Origin: Sphingomonas sp. FARSPH
GTDB taxonomy: Bacteria > Pseudomonadota > Alphaproteobacteria > Sphingomonadales > Sphingomonadaceae
Direction: 5' to 3'
Assembly (NCBI RefSeq): GCF_003355005.1
Contig: NZ_CP029985.1
Span: 1 to 64,000, forward strand
DNA length: 64,000 nt
The notes under the pieces are model-generated. The model saw nothing but the letters and a program-made list of their open reading frames with translations, did not search any database and was not told the DNA's origin. Made by a program: the position numbers and the translations under genes. The first letter of the stretch is position 1. Every line of letters begins with the position of its first letter. This document shows, piece by piece, positions 49,879 through 59,041 of this stretch.

Positions 49879-52119
49879 TTACTGCCCCGTCTTGCCGGTC
49901 GCGGCCTTTGCCGGCGCCGATGCGGGGACGACGCCGTCGACCCCCGCCCCGCCCGCATCCTTCGCCCCGACGCGCGACCCGTCCGCATTAAGCCCCAGGT
50001 TCCGCAGCAGCGGCGCGACCTGCGGATCGGCGCCGTTGAAGGCGCGGAACATCGGCGCGTAATCCTGCGTGTGCCCCTTCGACAAAATCATGTCGCGGAA
50101 ACGCTGGCCGTTGGCGCGGGTCATGCCGCCGTGGCGCTCGAACCAGTCGAACGCGTCCTCGCTCAGCATCTTCGTCCAGCTATAGGCGTAATAGCCCGCC
50201 GAATAGCCGTTGCCCCAGATGTGCAGGAAATAGCTCGACCGATAGCGCGGCGGCACGTCGGCGACGTCGAGCCCAGTGGCGGCGAGCGCCTTCGTCTCAA
50301 AGGCGTCGGCATCCTGCTTGCCTTGCGCCGCGGTCAGCGAATGCCAGCTCATGTCCATCTCGGCCGCGGCCAGCGCCTCGCCGAACGAATAGCCGGAGTT
50401 GAACGTGCCGGCGCGCTTGATCTTGTCGACCAGCGCCTGCGGGATGACGCTGCCGTCCTTATAGTTGACCGCATAATGCGGCAGCACCTTCGGATCGAGC
50501 GCCCAATGCTCGTTGAACTGCGACGGGAACTCGACGAAATCGCGCGCGACGTTGGTCCCCGACACCGACGGATAGGTCTGTGCGGCGAACAGACCGTGCA
50601 GCGCGTGGCCGAATTCGTGGAACATCGTCGTCACGTCGTCGAAGCTGATCAGTGCCGGCTGGCCGGGCGCGGGCTTGGTGAAATTGGCGACGTTGTAGAT
50701 CACCGGCTTGGTGCCGAGCAGCTTCGACTGGTTGACGAAGTTCGACATCCACGCGCCGCCGTTCTTGTTGTCGCGCTTCCAGTAATCGAAATACATCAGG
50801 CCGACGGGCGTGCCGTCCGCCTCCGACACCTCATAGACCATCACGTCGGGCTGATAGACCGGAATGTCGGTGCGACGCTTGAACGTCAGGCCGTACAGCT
50901 GGTTCGCGGCATAGAAGACGCCGTCAGTCAGCACCTTGTTGATCTCGAAATACGGCTTCAGCTCGTCCTGGTTGAGGTCGTATTTCGCCTTGCGCACCTG
51001 TTCGGAATAGAAGTCCCAGTCCCACGGCTTGAGCTGGAAAGTGCCGCCCGTGGCCTTGATCTGCGCCTGGAGTTCGGCGGCCTCGCGCCGCTGTTCCGCC
51101 GCCACCGGCTTGCCGAGCTGCTGCATGAAGCCGAGCGCGGTCTGCGGGGTCTTCGCCATCTGGTCCTGCAGCACGTAATCCGCCCAGGTCGCAAAACCGA
51201 GCAGCTTCGCCTTTTGCGCGCGCAACAGCGCGATCTGCGCGATCGTGTCGCGCGTGTCGTTCGCATCGCCCTTTTCCGCGCGGGTCCAGCCCGCATTGAA
51301 CAATGCCTGGCGCGTCGCGCGATCCTTCAGGCTGGCGAGCGCGGGTTGCTGCGTCGTGTTCTGCAGCGGCAACAGATACTTGCCCGCCAGCGCACGCGCC
51401 TTGGCGGCATCGGCGGCGGCGGCAATCTCGGCGTCCGACAGCCCGTCGAGCTTGGCCTTGTCGTCGACGACCAGCGCGCCCGCCTTCGCCGCGGCGAGCA
51501 ATTTCTGCTGGAACGCGGTCTCCAGCGTCGACAGCTGCGCATTGTATTTGCTCAGCGTCACCTTGTCGGCGGGCGACAGCTTGGCGCCGGCGCGCACCAT
51601 ATTCTCGTAGGTCAGCGTCAGCACCTGCAGCTGCTCGGGATCGAGGCGAAGCGCGGTGCGCTGGTCGTATAGCGTCCGGACGCGCGCGAAGAGCGCCGGG
51701 TCGAGGTTGATCGCATCCTGATGCGCGGCGAAGGCGGGGGCGAGGTCGGCCTGCGTCTTTTGCAGCGTGTCGTCGGTGTTCGCGCCGACGACGCCGTAAA
51801 AGGCCATGGTCGCGCGTTCGAGCAGGCGGCCGGAGCGCTCCAGCGCGCCGATCGTGTTGTCGAACGTCGGCGCGCTGCGCACCTGCGTGATCGCGCGGAT
51901 TTCGGCACGTTGCTGCGCCATGCCGGCGAGCAGGGCCGGGGCGTAATCGGCGCTCTTGATCCGGTCGAACGGCGGCGCCTGGAACGGCAGATTGCTCGGC
52001 TGCGCGAACGGGTTGGCGGCGGGCAGCGTCGCGGACGCCGGCGTCGCGGGCGGCGTACCCTGGGCAAGCGCGGTGGTGGACATCAACAGGATCGTGGCAG
52101 TCGCGGCGAACAGACGCAT
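49879..52119 (-). CDS. dcp: M3 family peptidyl-dipeptidase Dcp
   Basis: A 746-residue zinc metallopeptidase with a signal peptide (MRLFAATATILLMSTTALAQ). The M3 zinc motif HEFGH is at residues 501-505 (TMFHEFGHALHGLF), and the third ligand Glu is in the downstream EFPSQFNEHW region. The C-terminal YSAGYYAYSWTKMLSEDAFDWF segment is typical of Dcp/oligopeptidase A. A Pro/Ala-rich N-terminal linker precedes the helical domain. The tail after GLNADG is low complexity (GGAGVDGVVPASAPAK). It would release dipeptides from peptide C-termini in the periplasm. Not obviously linked to its neighbours. Confidence 0.94.
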   Translation of the reverse strand: MRLFAATATILLMSTTALAQGTPPATPASATLPAANPFAQPSNLPFQAPPFDRIKSADYAPALLAGMAQQRAEIRAITQVRSAPTFDNTIGALERSGRLLERATMAFYGVVGANTDDTLQKTQADLAPAFAAHQDAINLDPALFARVRTLYDQRTALRLDPEQLQVLTLTYENMVRAGAKLSPADKVTLSKYNAQLSTLETAFQQKLLAAAKAGALVVDDKAKLDGLSDAEIAAAADAAKARALAGKYLLPLQNTTQQPALASLKDRATRQALFNAGWTRAEKGDANDTRDTIAQIALLRAQKAKLLGFATWADYVLQDQMAKTPQTALGFMQQLGKPVAAEQRREAAELQAQIKATGGTFQLKPWDWDFYSEQVRKAKYDLNQDELKPYFEINKVLTDGVFYAANQLYGLTFKRRTDIPVYQPDVMVYEVSEADGTPVGLMYFDYWKRDNKNGGAWMSNFVNQSKLLGTKPVIYNVANFTKPAPGQPALISFDDVTTMFHEFGHALHGLFAAQTYPSVSGTNVARDFVEFPSQFNEHWALDPKVLPHYAVNYKDGSVIPQALVDKIKRAGTFNSGYSFGEALAAAEMDMSWHSLTAAQGKQDADAFETKALAATGLDVADVPPRYRSSYFLHIWGNGYSAGYYAYSWTKMLSEDAFDWFERHGGMTRANGQRFRDMILSKGHTQDYAPMFRAFNGADPQVAPLLRNLGLNADGSRVGAKDAGGAGVDGVVPASAPAKAATGKTGQ

Positions 52120-52212
52120 GGGGGCTCCATCAACATGGGGGCGATGGTGCTGCGATGCGCCTCCCCGCGCTGCAGATCAATGGCAGGGCGCACGGATTTA
52201 AGGCGTCGCACC

Positions 52213-53103
52213 TCACCCGGCCGCCAGACGCGCCAGCCCCGTTGCGAGCGCATCGAACACCGCGCGATACCGTGCGATCCGCCGCAGGTCCTCGTGCATG
52301 ACGATCCACAACGGCAGCGGGAGGTCGAGCGCGTCGGCGAGCACGCGGACCAGCGCGGGATCGCGGCGGGCGATGGCGGTCTGGCAGATGCCGATGCCGA
52401 AACCGGCGCGGATCGCCGCGAACTGCGCCGCGTCGCTGTCGACGCGCAACGCGAACCGCGACCGGTCGATCCCCGGCAGATGCCGCATCGCCGCGCGGAT
52501 GAAGTCGGTTTCCGTATCGAAGCCGATCAGGTCGTGGCCGGAAAGCTCGGCGAGCGTCGCCGGCACGCCGCGGCGATCCAGATAATCGCGGTGGGCGTGG
52601 AAACCCAGAGGTACCTCGCCGACATGGCGGGCCACCAGCGCCTGCTGCGTCGGCGCGAACATCCGCACGGCAATATCGGCGCGGCGTTGCAGCAGATCGT
52701 CGGGCTGGTCGGATAGCGACAGTTCGATCGTCAGCGCGCCGTGCCGCGTGCGCAGCTCCGTAAGGATCGGCGGCAGATGCCCCACGCCCACCGCCTGGCT
52801 CGCGCTGATCCGCACGACGCCGGCCACCGCATCGGGGGCGCCGCTGCCGGACCGGCGCAGCGCCTCGGTGGCAGCGACCAGCGCGTCTGCGTGCGGGCGC
52901 AGCGCGAGCGCGCGATCGGTCGGCGACAGCCCCCGCTGCGAGCGGACGAACAGCGTGCCGTCGATCGCCCGCTCCAGCGCATCGATGTGGCGGGCGATGC
53001 TCGGCTGGGTCATGCCGAGCGCGCGCGCCGCGCCGGACAGGGAGCCTTCGCGCAGGACAGCGGCGAAGCTGCGATAGACATCCCAACTGGGTTCGGTGTT
53101 CAT
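52213..53103 (-). CDS. LysR family transcriptional regulator
   Basis: A 296-residue LysR protein. The N-terminal winged helix SFAAVLREGSLSGAARALGMTQPSIARHIDALERAIDGTLFVRSQRGLSPT is at about 12-62. A periplasmic-binding-protein-like effector domain follows, with SASQAVGVGHLPPIL. The ATG at 53103 gives the canonical N-terminus. It is divergent from an NAD-epimerase-like gene, so it probably controls that gene through the 90-bp spacer, the usual LysR arrangement. The effector is unknown. Confidence 0.92.
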   Translation of the reverse strand: MNTEPSWDVYRSFAAVLREGSLSGAARALGMTQPSIARHIDALERAIDGTLFVRSQRGLSPTDRALALRPHADALVAATEALRRSGSGAPDAVAGVVRISASQAVGVGHLPPILTELRTRHGALTIELSLSDQPDDLLQRRADIAVRMFAPTQQALVARHVGEVPLGFHAHRDYLDRRGVPATLAELSGHDLIGFDTETDFIRAAMRHLPGIDRSRFALRVDSDAAQFAAIRAGFGIGICQTAIARRDPALVRVLADALDLPLPLWIVMHEDLRRIARYRAVFDALATGLARLAAG

Positions 53104-53195
53104 AGATCGGCGTATAGCGGCATGACGCTTTTGCGCAATTTTCGTATCGCAGCATCCGCCGCATTTTGCTCGCCGACACGAAGACGGAGGCGATG

Positions 53196-54143
53196 ATGAT
53201 ACACAGAACGGCACTGATCCTGGGGGCGACCGGTGGCATCGGCGGAGCGATCAGCCGGCGGTTGCTATCTGCCGGCTGGCGCGTCCGCGCGCTGACCCGG
53301 ACCGACGCCGCGTCGCTCCCCGCAGGATGCGAGCGCGTGATCGGCGACGCGCTCGATCCGGTTGGCGTGACGGCCGCGGCGGGCGGCGCGGACGTCATCG
53401 TCCATGCGGTCAATCCGCCGGGCTATCATGACTGGGCGAAGGTGGTGCTGCCGATGCTGGGCAGCACGCTGGCCGCGGCGAAGGCGTGTGGCGCGCGGAT
53501 CGTCCTGCCGGGCACGGTCTATAACTTCGGCCCCGACGCCTTCCCGCTGATCGCCGAGGATGCGCCGCAGCATCCGCATACCCGCAAGGGCGCGATCCGC
53601 GCCGAGATGGAACGACGCCTGCGCGCCGCAGCCGACGCGGGGACGGCGAACGTCCTGATCGTCCGCGCGGGCGATTTCTTCGGGCCGGGCGCGGCGAACA
53701 CCTGGTTCGGCCAGGGACTGATCGCGCCCGGTGGGCGACCGCGCGTGATCCGCAATCCTGGAAAGCGAGGTGTCGGGCATCAATGGGCGTTCCTGCCCGA
53801 CGTTGCCGAGACGATGGCGCGGCTGCTCGATCGCCCCGACCTGCCCGCCTTCGCGCATTTTCATATGGACGGCCATTGGGATGGGGACGGCCGCCGGATG
53901 GTCGAGGCGATCGCGCGCGTGCTCGGCGACCCGGCGGTGCCGATCCGCCCCCTGCCCTGGTGGCAGCTGCGCCTTGCCGCGCTGGTCGCGACGACGCCGC
54001 GCGAGCTGATGGAAATGCGCTATCTCTGGCAGCAGCCGGTGCGCCTGGCCAACGATCGTCTGGTCGCGGAACTTGGGGAAGAACCCCATACGCCGCTGGA
54101 CGAGGCGGTACGGGTGACGCTGGCGGGGCTCGGTTGTCTGTGA
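53196..54143 (+). CDS. NAD(P)-binding epimerase/NmrA-like oxidoreductase
   Basis: A 315-residue extended-SDR-like protein. The Rossmann motif GATGGIGGAI comes near the N-terminus. ADVIVHAVNPPGYHDWAKVVLPM and VLPGTVYNFGPDAFPLIAEDAPQHPHTRKGAIRAEME follow, then LIVRAGDFFGPGAANTWF. The canonical YxxxK is altered: in the corresponding region a K follows HTR (H-T-R-K). Such NAD-dependent epimerase/dehydratase proteins often lie next to LysR genes. GGAGG lies five bases before the ATG at 53196, which is preferred over the ATG one codon earlier. Substrate unknown. Confidence 0.84.
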   Translation: MIHRTALILGATGGIGGAISRRLLSAGWRVRALTRTDAASLPAGCERVIGDALDPVGVTAAAGGADVIVHAVNPPGYHDWAKVVLPMLGSTLAAAKACGARIVLPGTVYNFGPDAFPLIAEDAPQHPHTRKGAIRAEMERRLRAAADAGTANVLIVRAGDFFGPGAANTWFGQGLIAPGGRPRVIRNPGKRGVGHQWAFLPDVAETMARLLDRPDLPAFAHFHMDGHWDGDGRRMVEAIARVLGDPAVPIRPLPWWQLRLAALVATTPRELMEMRYLWQQPVRLANDRLVAELGEEPHTPLDEAVRVTLAGLGCL

Positions 54144-54252
54144 GGCCGGGCGGCGCGTCGGCTTTCCGAAAGCCATCGGGCTCGCGCGGTCCGTGCCCGT
54201 CGCCTGCATCAAACAGGATGCCGCCACGCCCGGGTCCGGTTAGGCTGGCGCG

Positions 54253-55451
54253 ATGCAGCGTCATCACATCGCCATTGCGGGTTGCGGCCCCGCGGGTCTC
54301 GCCACGGCGTTGCTGCTGCATCGAGACGGCCACCATGTCACGCTGTTCGAGCGGTTCGATGCGCCCCGCCCGGTCGGTTCGGGGCTGATGATCCAGCCGA
54401 CCGGCCTTGCCGTCCTGCGCCAGCTGGGGCTGGCCGACGCGCTGCTCGACCACGGCGCGCGGATCGACCGGCTCCACGGCGAGGCGGGCAGCAGCGGCCG
54501 GGTGGTGCTCGACGTCCGCTATGCGGCGCTCGGCAGGCGCGCCGGGTTCGGCGTCGGCGTCCACCGCGCGACTTTGTTCGCGCTGTTGCACGACGCCGTA
54601 CTGACGGCGGGGATCGGGATCGAAACCGGCTGCGCCGTGACGGGAAGCGAGATGGCCGCGGACGATCGCCGGTTCCTGTTGCTGGAACGCGGTCGCCGCG
54701 TCGGACCGTTCGATCTTGTCGTCGATGCGCTCGGGACCCGCACGCCGCTGGCGCCGCCCTGCGGTCGCGCGCTGGCCTATGGGGCGCTCTGGGCACGTTC
54801 GACTGGCCCGCCGATGCGGGGTTGGACCCCGGCGCCCTCGAACAACGCTATCGGCGGGCGAGCGTCATGGTCGGCGTGCTGCCGGTCGGGCGATTTCCCG
54901 GCGCGCGGCGGCGGCAGGCGGCGCTGTTCTGGTCATTGCGTGCCGATCGGCTGGCCGCATGGCAGGCCGCCGGGCTGGATGCCTGGAAAGCAGAGGTGTC
55001 CGCGCTGTGGCCCGCCACCGCGCATCTGCTCGACCAGATCGGGTCGCCCGACCAGCTGAGCTTTGCCCGTTACGCGCATCGTACGCTGCCGATCCCGGCG
55101 GAAACCGGGATGATCCACATCGGCGATGCCTGGCATTCGGCCAGCCCGCAATTGGGCCAGGGCGCGAACATGGCGCTGCTCGACGCCTATGCGCTGACCC
55201 TGGGCTTGCGGCGATCGCCGGATGTCGCCACGGCGCTCGGTCGGGCGATCGCGCTGCGGCGGCGGCACGTCCGCCTGTATCAGGCGCTGACCGCGCTGTT
55301 CACGCCCGTCTACCAGTCCGACAGCCGGGCGCTTCCGTTTGTGCGCGACCGTATCGTCGGGCCGCTGTCGAAACTGTGGCCCGCCACGCGGATTCAGGCG
55401 GCGATGGTCAGCGGCCTGATCGGCAATCCGCTGGCGCGGCTGGAGCTCTGA
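54253..55451 (+). pseudogene. FAD-dependent monooxygenase gene split by a one-base frameshift
   Basis: From the ATG at 54253 the product begins HHIAIAGCGPAGLATALLLH, the FAD-binding GxGxxG fold of UbiH/PHBH-type hydroxylases. It stays sensible to ALAYGALW (54769-54792), then becomes Arg/Pro-rich. The neighbouring frame carries TFDWPADAGLDPGALEQRY, ARYAHRTLPIPAETGMIHIGDAWHSASPQLGQGANMALLDAY (the GD-x-x-H-x-x-x-P FAD ribityl motif) and ends IQAAMVSGLIGNPLARLEL at 55451. Inserting one G in the GGG at 54791-54793 gives a continuous protein of about 399 residues. Either an assembly error in a G run or a fresh inactivation. No adjacent pathway is clear. Confidence 0.87.
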
Positions 55452-55546
55452 CGTCTGCCGACCCACGGCGCGGTCACGACCATCCGGAACGCGCGGCCGA
55501 GCATCCGGTTGTCGTTGCCGTCGCACCGGGGGGGGCGAACGCTTTA

Positions 55547-55816
55547 CTAGCCAGCCTGATCGATCCTTCGGGCGACCTCGCTCGGCAAGGAGGTGCCGGA
55601 CGTCGGCAGCAGGCGATGAAGCGCCGTCTGCACGCGCTTGCGGGCGATATGATACGCCTTGTGACGAACGACCCGCATCGCATTGGTTCGCCACGACCGG
55701 CTTTCGCCGAGCGACGCTTCCCATTTGGCCTCTTCCGCCTCGAGGATCGCAAGCGCCAGGCGCAAGCCATCGCGCCTGCCACGCGCATAATCGTCGGTGT
55801 TGGGGAGCGTCTTCAT
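55547..55816 (-). CDS. Small hypothetical helical protein
   Basis: An 89-residue protein from the ATG at 55816 (MKTLPNTDDYARGRRDGLRL). It is predicted to be mostly alpha-helical, with basic helices (RVVRHKAYHIARKRVQTALHRLL) and a polar tail SEVARRIDQAG. The codon pattern is more plausible than that of the overlapping plus-strand frames. I do not recognise a family. It could be nucleic-acid associated given its charge, but this is only a guess. The next minus-strand small gene lies 90 bp upstream. Confidence 0.55.
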   Translation of the reverse strand: MKTLPNTDDYARGRRDGLRLALAILEAEEAKWEASLGESRSWRTNAMRVVRHKAYHIARKRVQTALHRLLPTSGTSLPSEVARRIDQAG

Positions 55817-55905
55817 CGTGGCGCGACGTTGGCCTGCCCCCCGGCCGCTGACAAGGCAAATCCCGGTGCGCGGTTTCGGGTGTCGACCGGCCCCCGAAGC
55901 GCGGC

Positions 55906-56226
55906 TCAATTGCCGTCGGCGTCGACCATCACCACGATCGGCCTTCCGCGCGACATCGGCTCCCACCCCGCGGACACGGCCGAGCGCACGCAGCGCGCGA
56001 TCGTCGCGTCATCGAGCTGGAGCCGGCCACGCGGCAATCCCTTCAACAGCCGCTTCGGCGGCGGAAATTCGATCAGCGCCGCTCGCTGGGCATCCTGTTG
56101 CAGGAGCGAGATCGTCATGCCCTTCCACCCCTCGTCGTCCGATTGGTGGGGTTCGCTGTGCAGGTGCCACTCATAGGCCACGCCATCGACCGTGACGGTT
56201 CCGGCATTCGTTCGGGATTTGGACAT
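55906..56226 (-). CDS. Small hypothetical protein
   Basis: A 105-residue protein starting MSKSRTNAGTVTVDGVAYEWHLHSEPHQSDD. The N-terminal half is beta-like (GTVTVDGVAYEWHLHSEP, GMTISLLQQDAQRAALIEFPPPK). The second half is a helix plus strand, RLQLDDATIARCVRSAVSAGWEPMSRGRPIVVMVDADGN. This layout suggests a small single domain; the family name is not recognised. The ATG at 56226 is chosen because the ten residues upstream lack protein-like character. Confidence 0.65.
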   Translation of the reverse strand: MSKSRTNAGTVTVDGVAYEWHLHSEPHQSDDEGWKGMTISLLQQDAQRAALIEFPPPKRLLKGLPRGRLQLDDATIARCVRSAVSAGWEPMSRGRPIVVMVDADGN

Positions 56227-56318
56227 GGCCGGACCTCTAGCACAGCATATCCGCACGGGCGCAAATCGGCCGCGCGGTCGCCCGTGACGACTTGGTTTTC
56301 GCGGGAAGGCGAATCAGG

Positions 56319-56969
56319 TCAGGCGCAGCAATGCTTGTGCTTCTTACCCGATCCGCAGGGGCATGGATCGTTGCGGCCGACCTTCACCGGCACAATCGCC
56401 TCCACGCCGATCGCGCGGGGCTGGCCGGCACGCGCGCGTGCCCCGTGGAGACGCTGCACCGCATCCGTCAGTTCGGCCACCGCGCGGTCTTCGAACGCGT
56501 TGACCTCGACGCTGTCGAGATCGCTTTCGTCGTGCGCGATCGCGATCAGGGCCTGCAGGCGGCGCCACGCGTCCGCCCATTCGGGATTTGCCGCCCCCGC
56601 GCTCCACGCGTCCGGCCGCAGCGCGACCGCATCGGAAAAGCCGTCGATCCAATATTCCCACAGAATCTCGCCGTCCCGCTCGTCGATGTCGAGGATCGGC
56701 TGCAGCCTGCCGCGGGCCAGGTCGCGCGCGATCTCGTCGCGCCGCGCCGCCACCGCCTTGACGAACCATTGTACGTCGAGCGGATCGTCGAAGGGCGGCA
56801 CGCCATCGACGTCGACGCCCCAGATGACCGTCATCCATTCATCCACGGGGATCGGTTCGGGACAGATGATGAGGCCGGTCAGAAAACCGTCGAGTTCGGT
56901 GAGCAGCATCGGCTCTTCGACCGGCAGGTCCGCCAGCGCGCCATCGAGACGGCGAAAGCGGGACGGCAT
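56319..56969 (-). CDS. UPF0149/YecA family protein with SEC-C zinc motif
   Basis: A 216-residue protein. The UPF0149 part contains LTELDGFLTGLIICPEPIPVDEWMTVIWG near the N-terminus and DIDERDGEILWEYWIDGFSDAVALRPDAW in the middle. The C-terminal SEC-C domain is VGRNDPCPCGSGKKHKHCCA, with the C-P-C...H-C-C zinc ligands and SecB/ribosome-binding character. YecA-type proteins associate with SecA and ribosomes as chaperone accessory factors. GAGGAAA directly precedes the ATG. A GTG three codons earlier overlaps the stop of the upstream 65-residue gene (GTGA) and could be the coupled start. Confidence 0.88.
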   Translation of the reverse strand: MPSRFRRLDGALADLPVEEPMLLTELDGFLTGLIICPEPIPVDEWMTVIWGVDVDGVPPFDDPLDVQWFVKAVAARRDEIARDLARGRLQPILDIDERDGEILWEYWIDGFSDAVALRPDAWSAGAANPEWADAWRRLQALIAIAHDESDLDSVEVNAFEDRAVAELTDAVQRLHGARARAGQPRAIGVEAIVPVKVGRNDPCPCGSGKKHKHCCA

Positions 56970-56974
56970 TTTCC

Positions 56975-57172
56975 TCACAGGCTGATGCCGCGCCGACGCA
57001 TCTCGTCCTCCGCCATGGCGCGAAGCGGCGTCGGATCGCCCCCGGCGAAGATATCGGCGAAGTCGAGCAGATCTTCATCGCCCAGCGCCGCCACCGCCGC
57101 CTCGATGGCGGCAAGCCGCTGGCGATCGGCTTCCCTCTGGTGGGCGAGGCGCTTCATACGGGTTTTGAGCAT
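56975..57172 (-). CDS. Small coiled-coil-like protein coupled to the YecA-type gene
   Basis: A 65-residue protein (MLKTRMKRLAHQREADRQRL start; DEMRRRGISL end). It has one basic/acidic amphipathic helix and the acidic middle DEDLLDFADIFAGGDPT. Its TGA lies immediately upstream of the UPF0149 start, so the two are probably one transcription and translation unit. Function unknown. The short length lowers confidence, but overlap and codon use favour a real gene. Confidence 0.6.
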   Translation of the reverse strand: MLKTRMKRLAHQREADRQRLAAIEAAVAALGDEDLLDFADIFAGGDPTPLRAMAEDEMRRRGISL

Positions 57173-57312
57173 GGGGGTCCGTTAACAGGAACGACCGGAT
57201 TTGACAGCGCCAGATCGCCTGCCCTGGACGGTCCCTGCACGCCGAACGTCCGCGGGCGGTCTTGACGCAGGCTGCGCGAATGCCGACGTCCGCATCCGGG
57301 AACAGGAGAGGC

Positions 57313-57597
57313 ATGATGGTCGAGGCACGGTGGAACGGCGCGCGCATCGCGAGCAGCGACGACACGATCATCGTCGAGGGCAACCATTATTTCCCGGCGG
57401 AGAGCGTCGATGCGACGCTGTTGCGTCCCAGTGAAACGACGACGGTCTGCCCCTGGAAAGGGACGGCCCATTATTACTCTCTGCACGTCGCGGGCGCCGA
57501 CAATCCCGACGCGGCCTGGTACTACCCCGATCCCAAGTCCGCGGCGGACGCCATACGCGGCCGTATCGCCTTCTGGAAAGGCGTGACGGTCGGCTGA
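57313..57597 (+). CDS. DUF427 domain protein
   Basis: A 94-residue protein starting MMVEARWNGARIASSDDTII. The DUF427 pattern is clear: VEGNHYFPAESVDATLLRPSETTTVCPWKGTAHYYSLHV, then DAAWYYPDPKSAADAIRGRIAFWKGV. The C-P-W-K-G and A-W-Y-Y-P-x-P motifs are those of the family, whose small beta proteins have no settled function. AGGAG lies four to seven bases before the two tandem ATGs. It stands alone between the YecA-type and GPH permease genes. Confidence 0.9.
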   Translation: MMVEARWNGARIASSDDTIIVEGNHYFPAESVDATLLRPSETTTVCPWKGTAHYYSLHVAGADNPDAAWYYPDPKSAADAIRGRIAFWKGVTVG

Positions 57598-57669
57598 TCC
57601 GAGGCGTTTGTATCGACGGTCGGTGCGCGAGCGGCAAGGCGGCTCGGCCCCGCCTTCCGAATAGGCGCG

Positions 57670-58974
57670 TCACCGGCTTAGCGACGCTGCATTCCCGCCG
57701 CGCCACAGCAGGCCGCCCGCCGCCAGGCACCCCAGTAACGGCAGCACCGTCGCGCACGCCGGCAGCAGCGCGATATCGCCGACCGCCGTCGTGGCGAGAC
57801 GCACCGGGCCCGCCGCGACGATCCCCGCGAACGCCAGGTTGCCGAGCGCGGCGGCAGTCTTCAGCACCGCCAGGAACAGGCCGACCGCGGACGCCTCGCC
57901 CTCTCCGCCCGCCGCCAGCGACCGCTGGACGGCATCGGTCAGCAGCGCCCAGATCGCAAGGCTCATCCCGCCAAGGGCCGCGCCGTGCAGCGCCATCAGC
58001 ACGAACCCGGGGGCATCCGCGGTGGTGATCGTCAGTCCCGTCATCGCGACGCCCCCCAGCGCATAGGCAAGGGTCGCGATCGTCCGCGGCGGGTAAAGCC
58101 GCGCCAACGCCATCCAGCCGGGCAGCGCCAAAGATTGCGCCATCGTCAGCGTCAGCAATGCCGGGGCCGCCCATCCCGCATCGGCGTGCACCGCCCGCCC
58201 GAAAAAGGGCAGTGCGCGCTGGAACAAGGGGATCAGCCCCGCCTGCAACGCGATCACGCACAACAGGCGCCGAAAGACGGGATCGCGCCAGTAATCGCGC
58301 ATCGGGCGAGCGCGACGCATCGCATCGCGCCCCGGCGCGGGCGGCGGCGATACGCCGCGCGTCGCATACAGCGCCGCGAACAGCGTCGCGATGTAAAGCA
58401 GGCCGCCGATCATCGCACCGCCCGCGAACGACGATTGCTGCGCCGCCGACGCGGTCTGGCGCAGGCCCGGCCCCGATGCCAGCGCCAGCAATGCGACGCC
58501 CGCCGCGCTGAACAGCAGTCGCAATCCCGACACGCGCGCCGCATCGCCGGGCGCGCGTGCGACACGGATCAGCAGCGTATTGTGCCCGACGTCGCACAAT
58601 GAATAACCGACGCGGCATGCGATGATCGCCGCGGCGACCGCTGTGGGATCGGACAAGGCGAAGACCAGCCAGAAGCCGATCCCGCACAACGGCGCGCCGA
58701 TGACGATCGATTGCGCCAGGCGGTTGGTGACGTCCGATCGGTCCGTCCACCGCGCGACCACAAGATCAAAGGCCGCATCCCAGAGCAGCGCGGTCGCCAG
58801 CAGGCATCCCGCGGCGAGCGGACCAAAGCCGGCGATAGATACGAGATAATAGAGCATGATGCTCTCGAAACTGGACCAGACGACGCTCTTGCCGAGATTG
58901 GCGACGCTATAGCCGACCTGCACGGCAAGCGGATGCGGGCCGACGGGCGGCGGATCGGAAGCGAAGGCGGCCAT
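57670..58974 (-). CDS. GPH/MelB-like MFS permease
   Basis: A 434-residue twelve-helix transporter of the glycoside-pentoside-hexuronide type. Features are VQVGYSVANLGKSVVWSSFESIMLYYLVSIAGF, DAAFDLVVARWTDRSDVTNRLAQSIVIGAPLCG (the loop-2/3 D-x-x-x-x-R-W-x-D-R region) and LGGMSLAIWALLTDAVQ. It is likely a sodium- or proton-coupled symporter in the inner membrane. It is divergent from the ROK regulator gene and next to a TonB receptor and GDPD gene, so it would carry the product that the receptor and phosphodiesterase provide. The substrate is not determined. Confidence 0.86.
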   Translation of the reverse strand: MAAFASDPPPVGPHPLAVQVGYSVANLGKSVVWSSFESIMLYYLVSIAGFGPLAAGCLLATALLWDAAFDLVVARWTDRSDVTNRLAQSIVIGAPLCGIGFWLVFALSDPTAVAAAIIACRVGYSLCDVGHNTLLIRVARAPGDAARVSGLRLLFSAAGVALLALASGPGLRQTASAAQQSSFAGGAMIGGLLYIATLFAALYATRGVSPPPAPGRDAMRRARPMRDYWRDPVFRRLLCVIALQAGLIPLFQRALPFFGRAVHADAGWAAPALLTLTMAQSLALPGWMALARLYPPRTIATLAYALGGVAMTGLTITTADAPGFVLMALHGAALGGMSLAIWALLTDAVQRSLAAGGEGEASAVGLFLAVLKTAAALGNLAFAGIVAAGPVRLATTAVGDIALLPACATVLPLLGCLAAGGLLWRGGNAASLSR

Positions 58975-59004
58975 GACGGCGATCCCCTAAGCGGATCGAC
59001 TTTC

Positions 59005-59030
59005 ATTTATTTGACACGCCGGAAAAATAT
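59005..59030. promoter_or_regulatory. AT-rich imperfect palindrome between permease and ROK genes
   Basis: ATTTATTT and AAAAATAT flank a GC-rich centre (GACACGCCGG) in the 67-bp divergent spacer. This resembles the A/T-flanked operators of NagC/Mlc-type ROK repressors. The word CAAATAAA also recurs before the TonB receptor at 60184-60191. The site is a candidate ROK operator only by resemblance. Confidence 0.35.
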
Positions 59031-59041
59031 AGAACGGCGCC

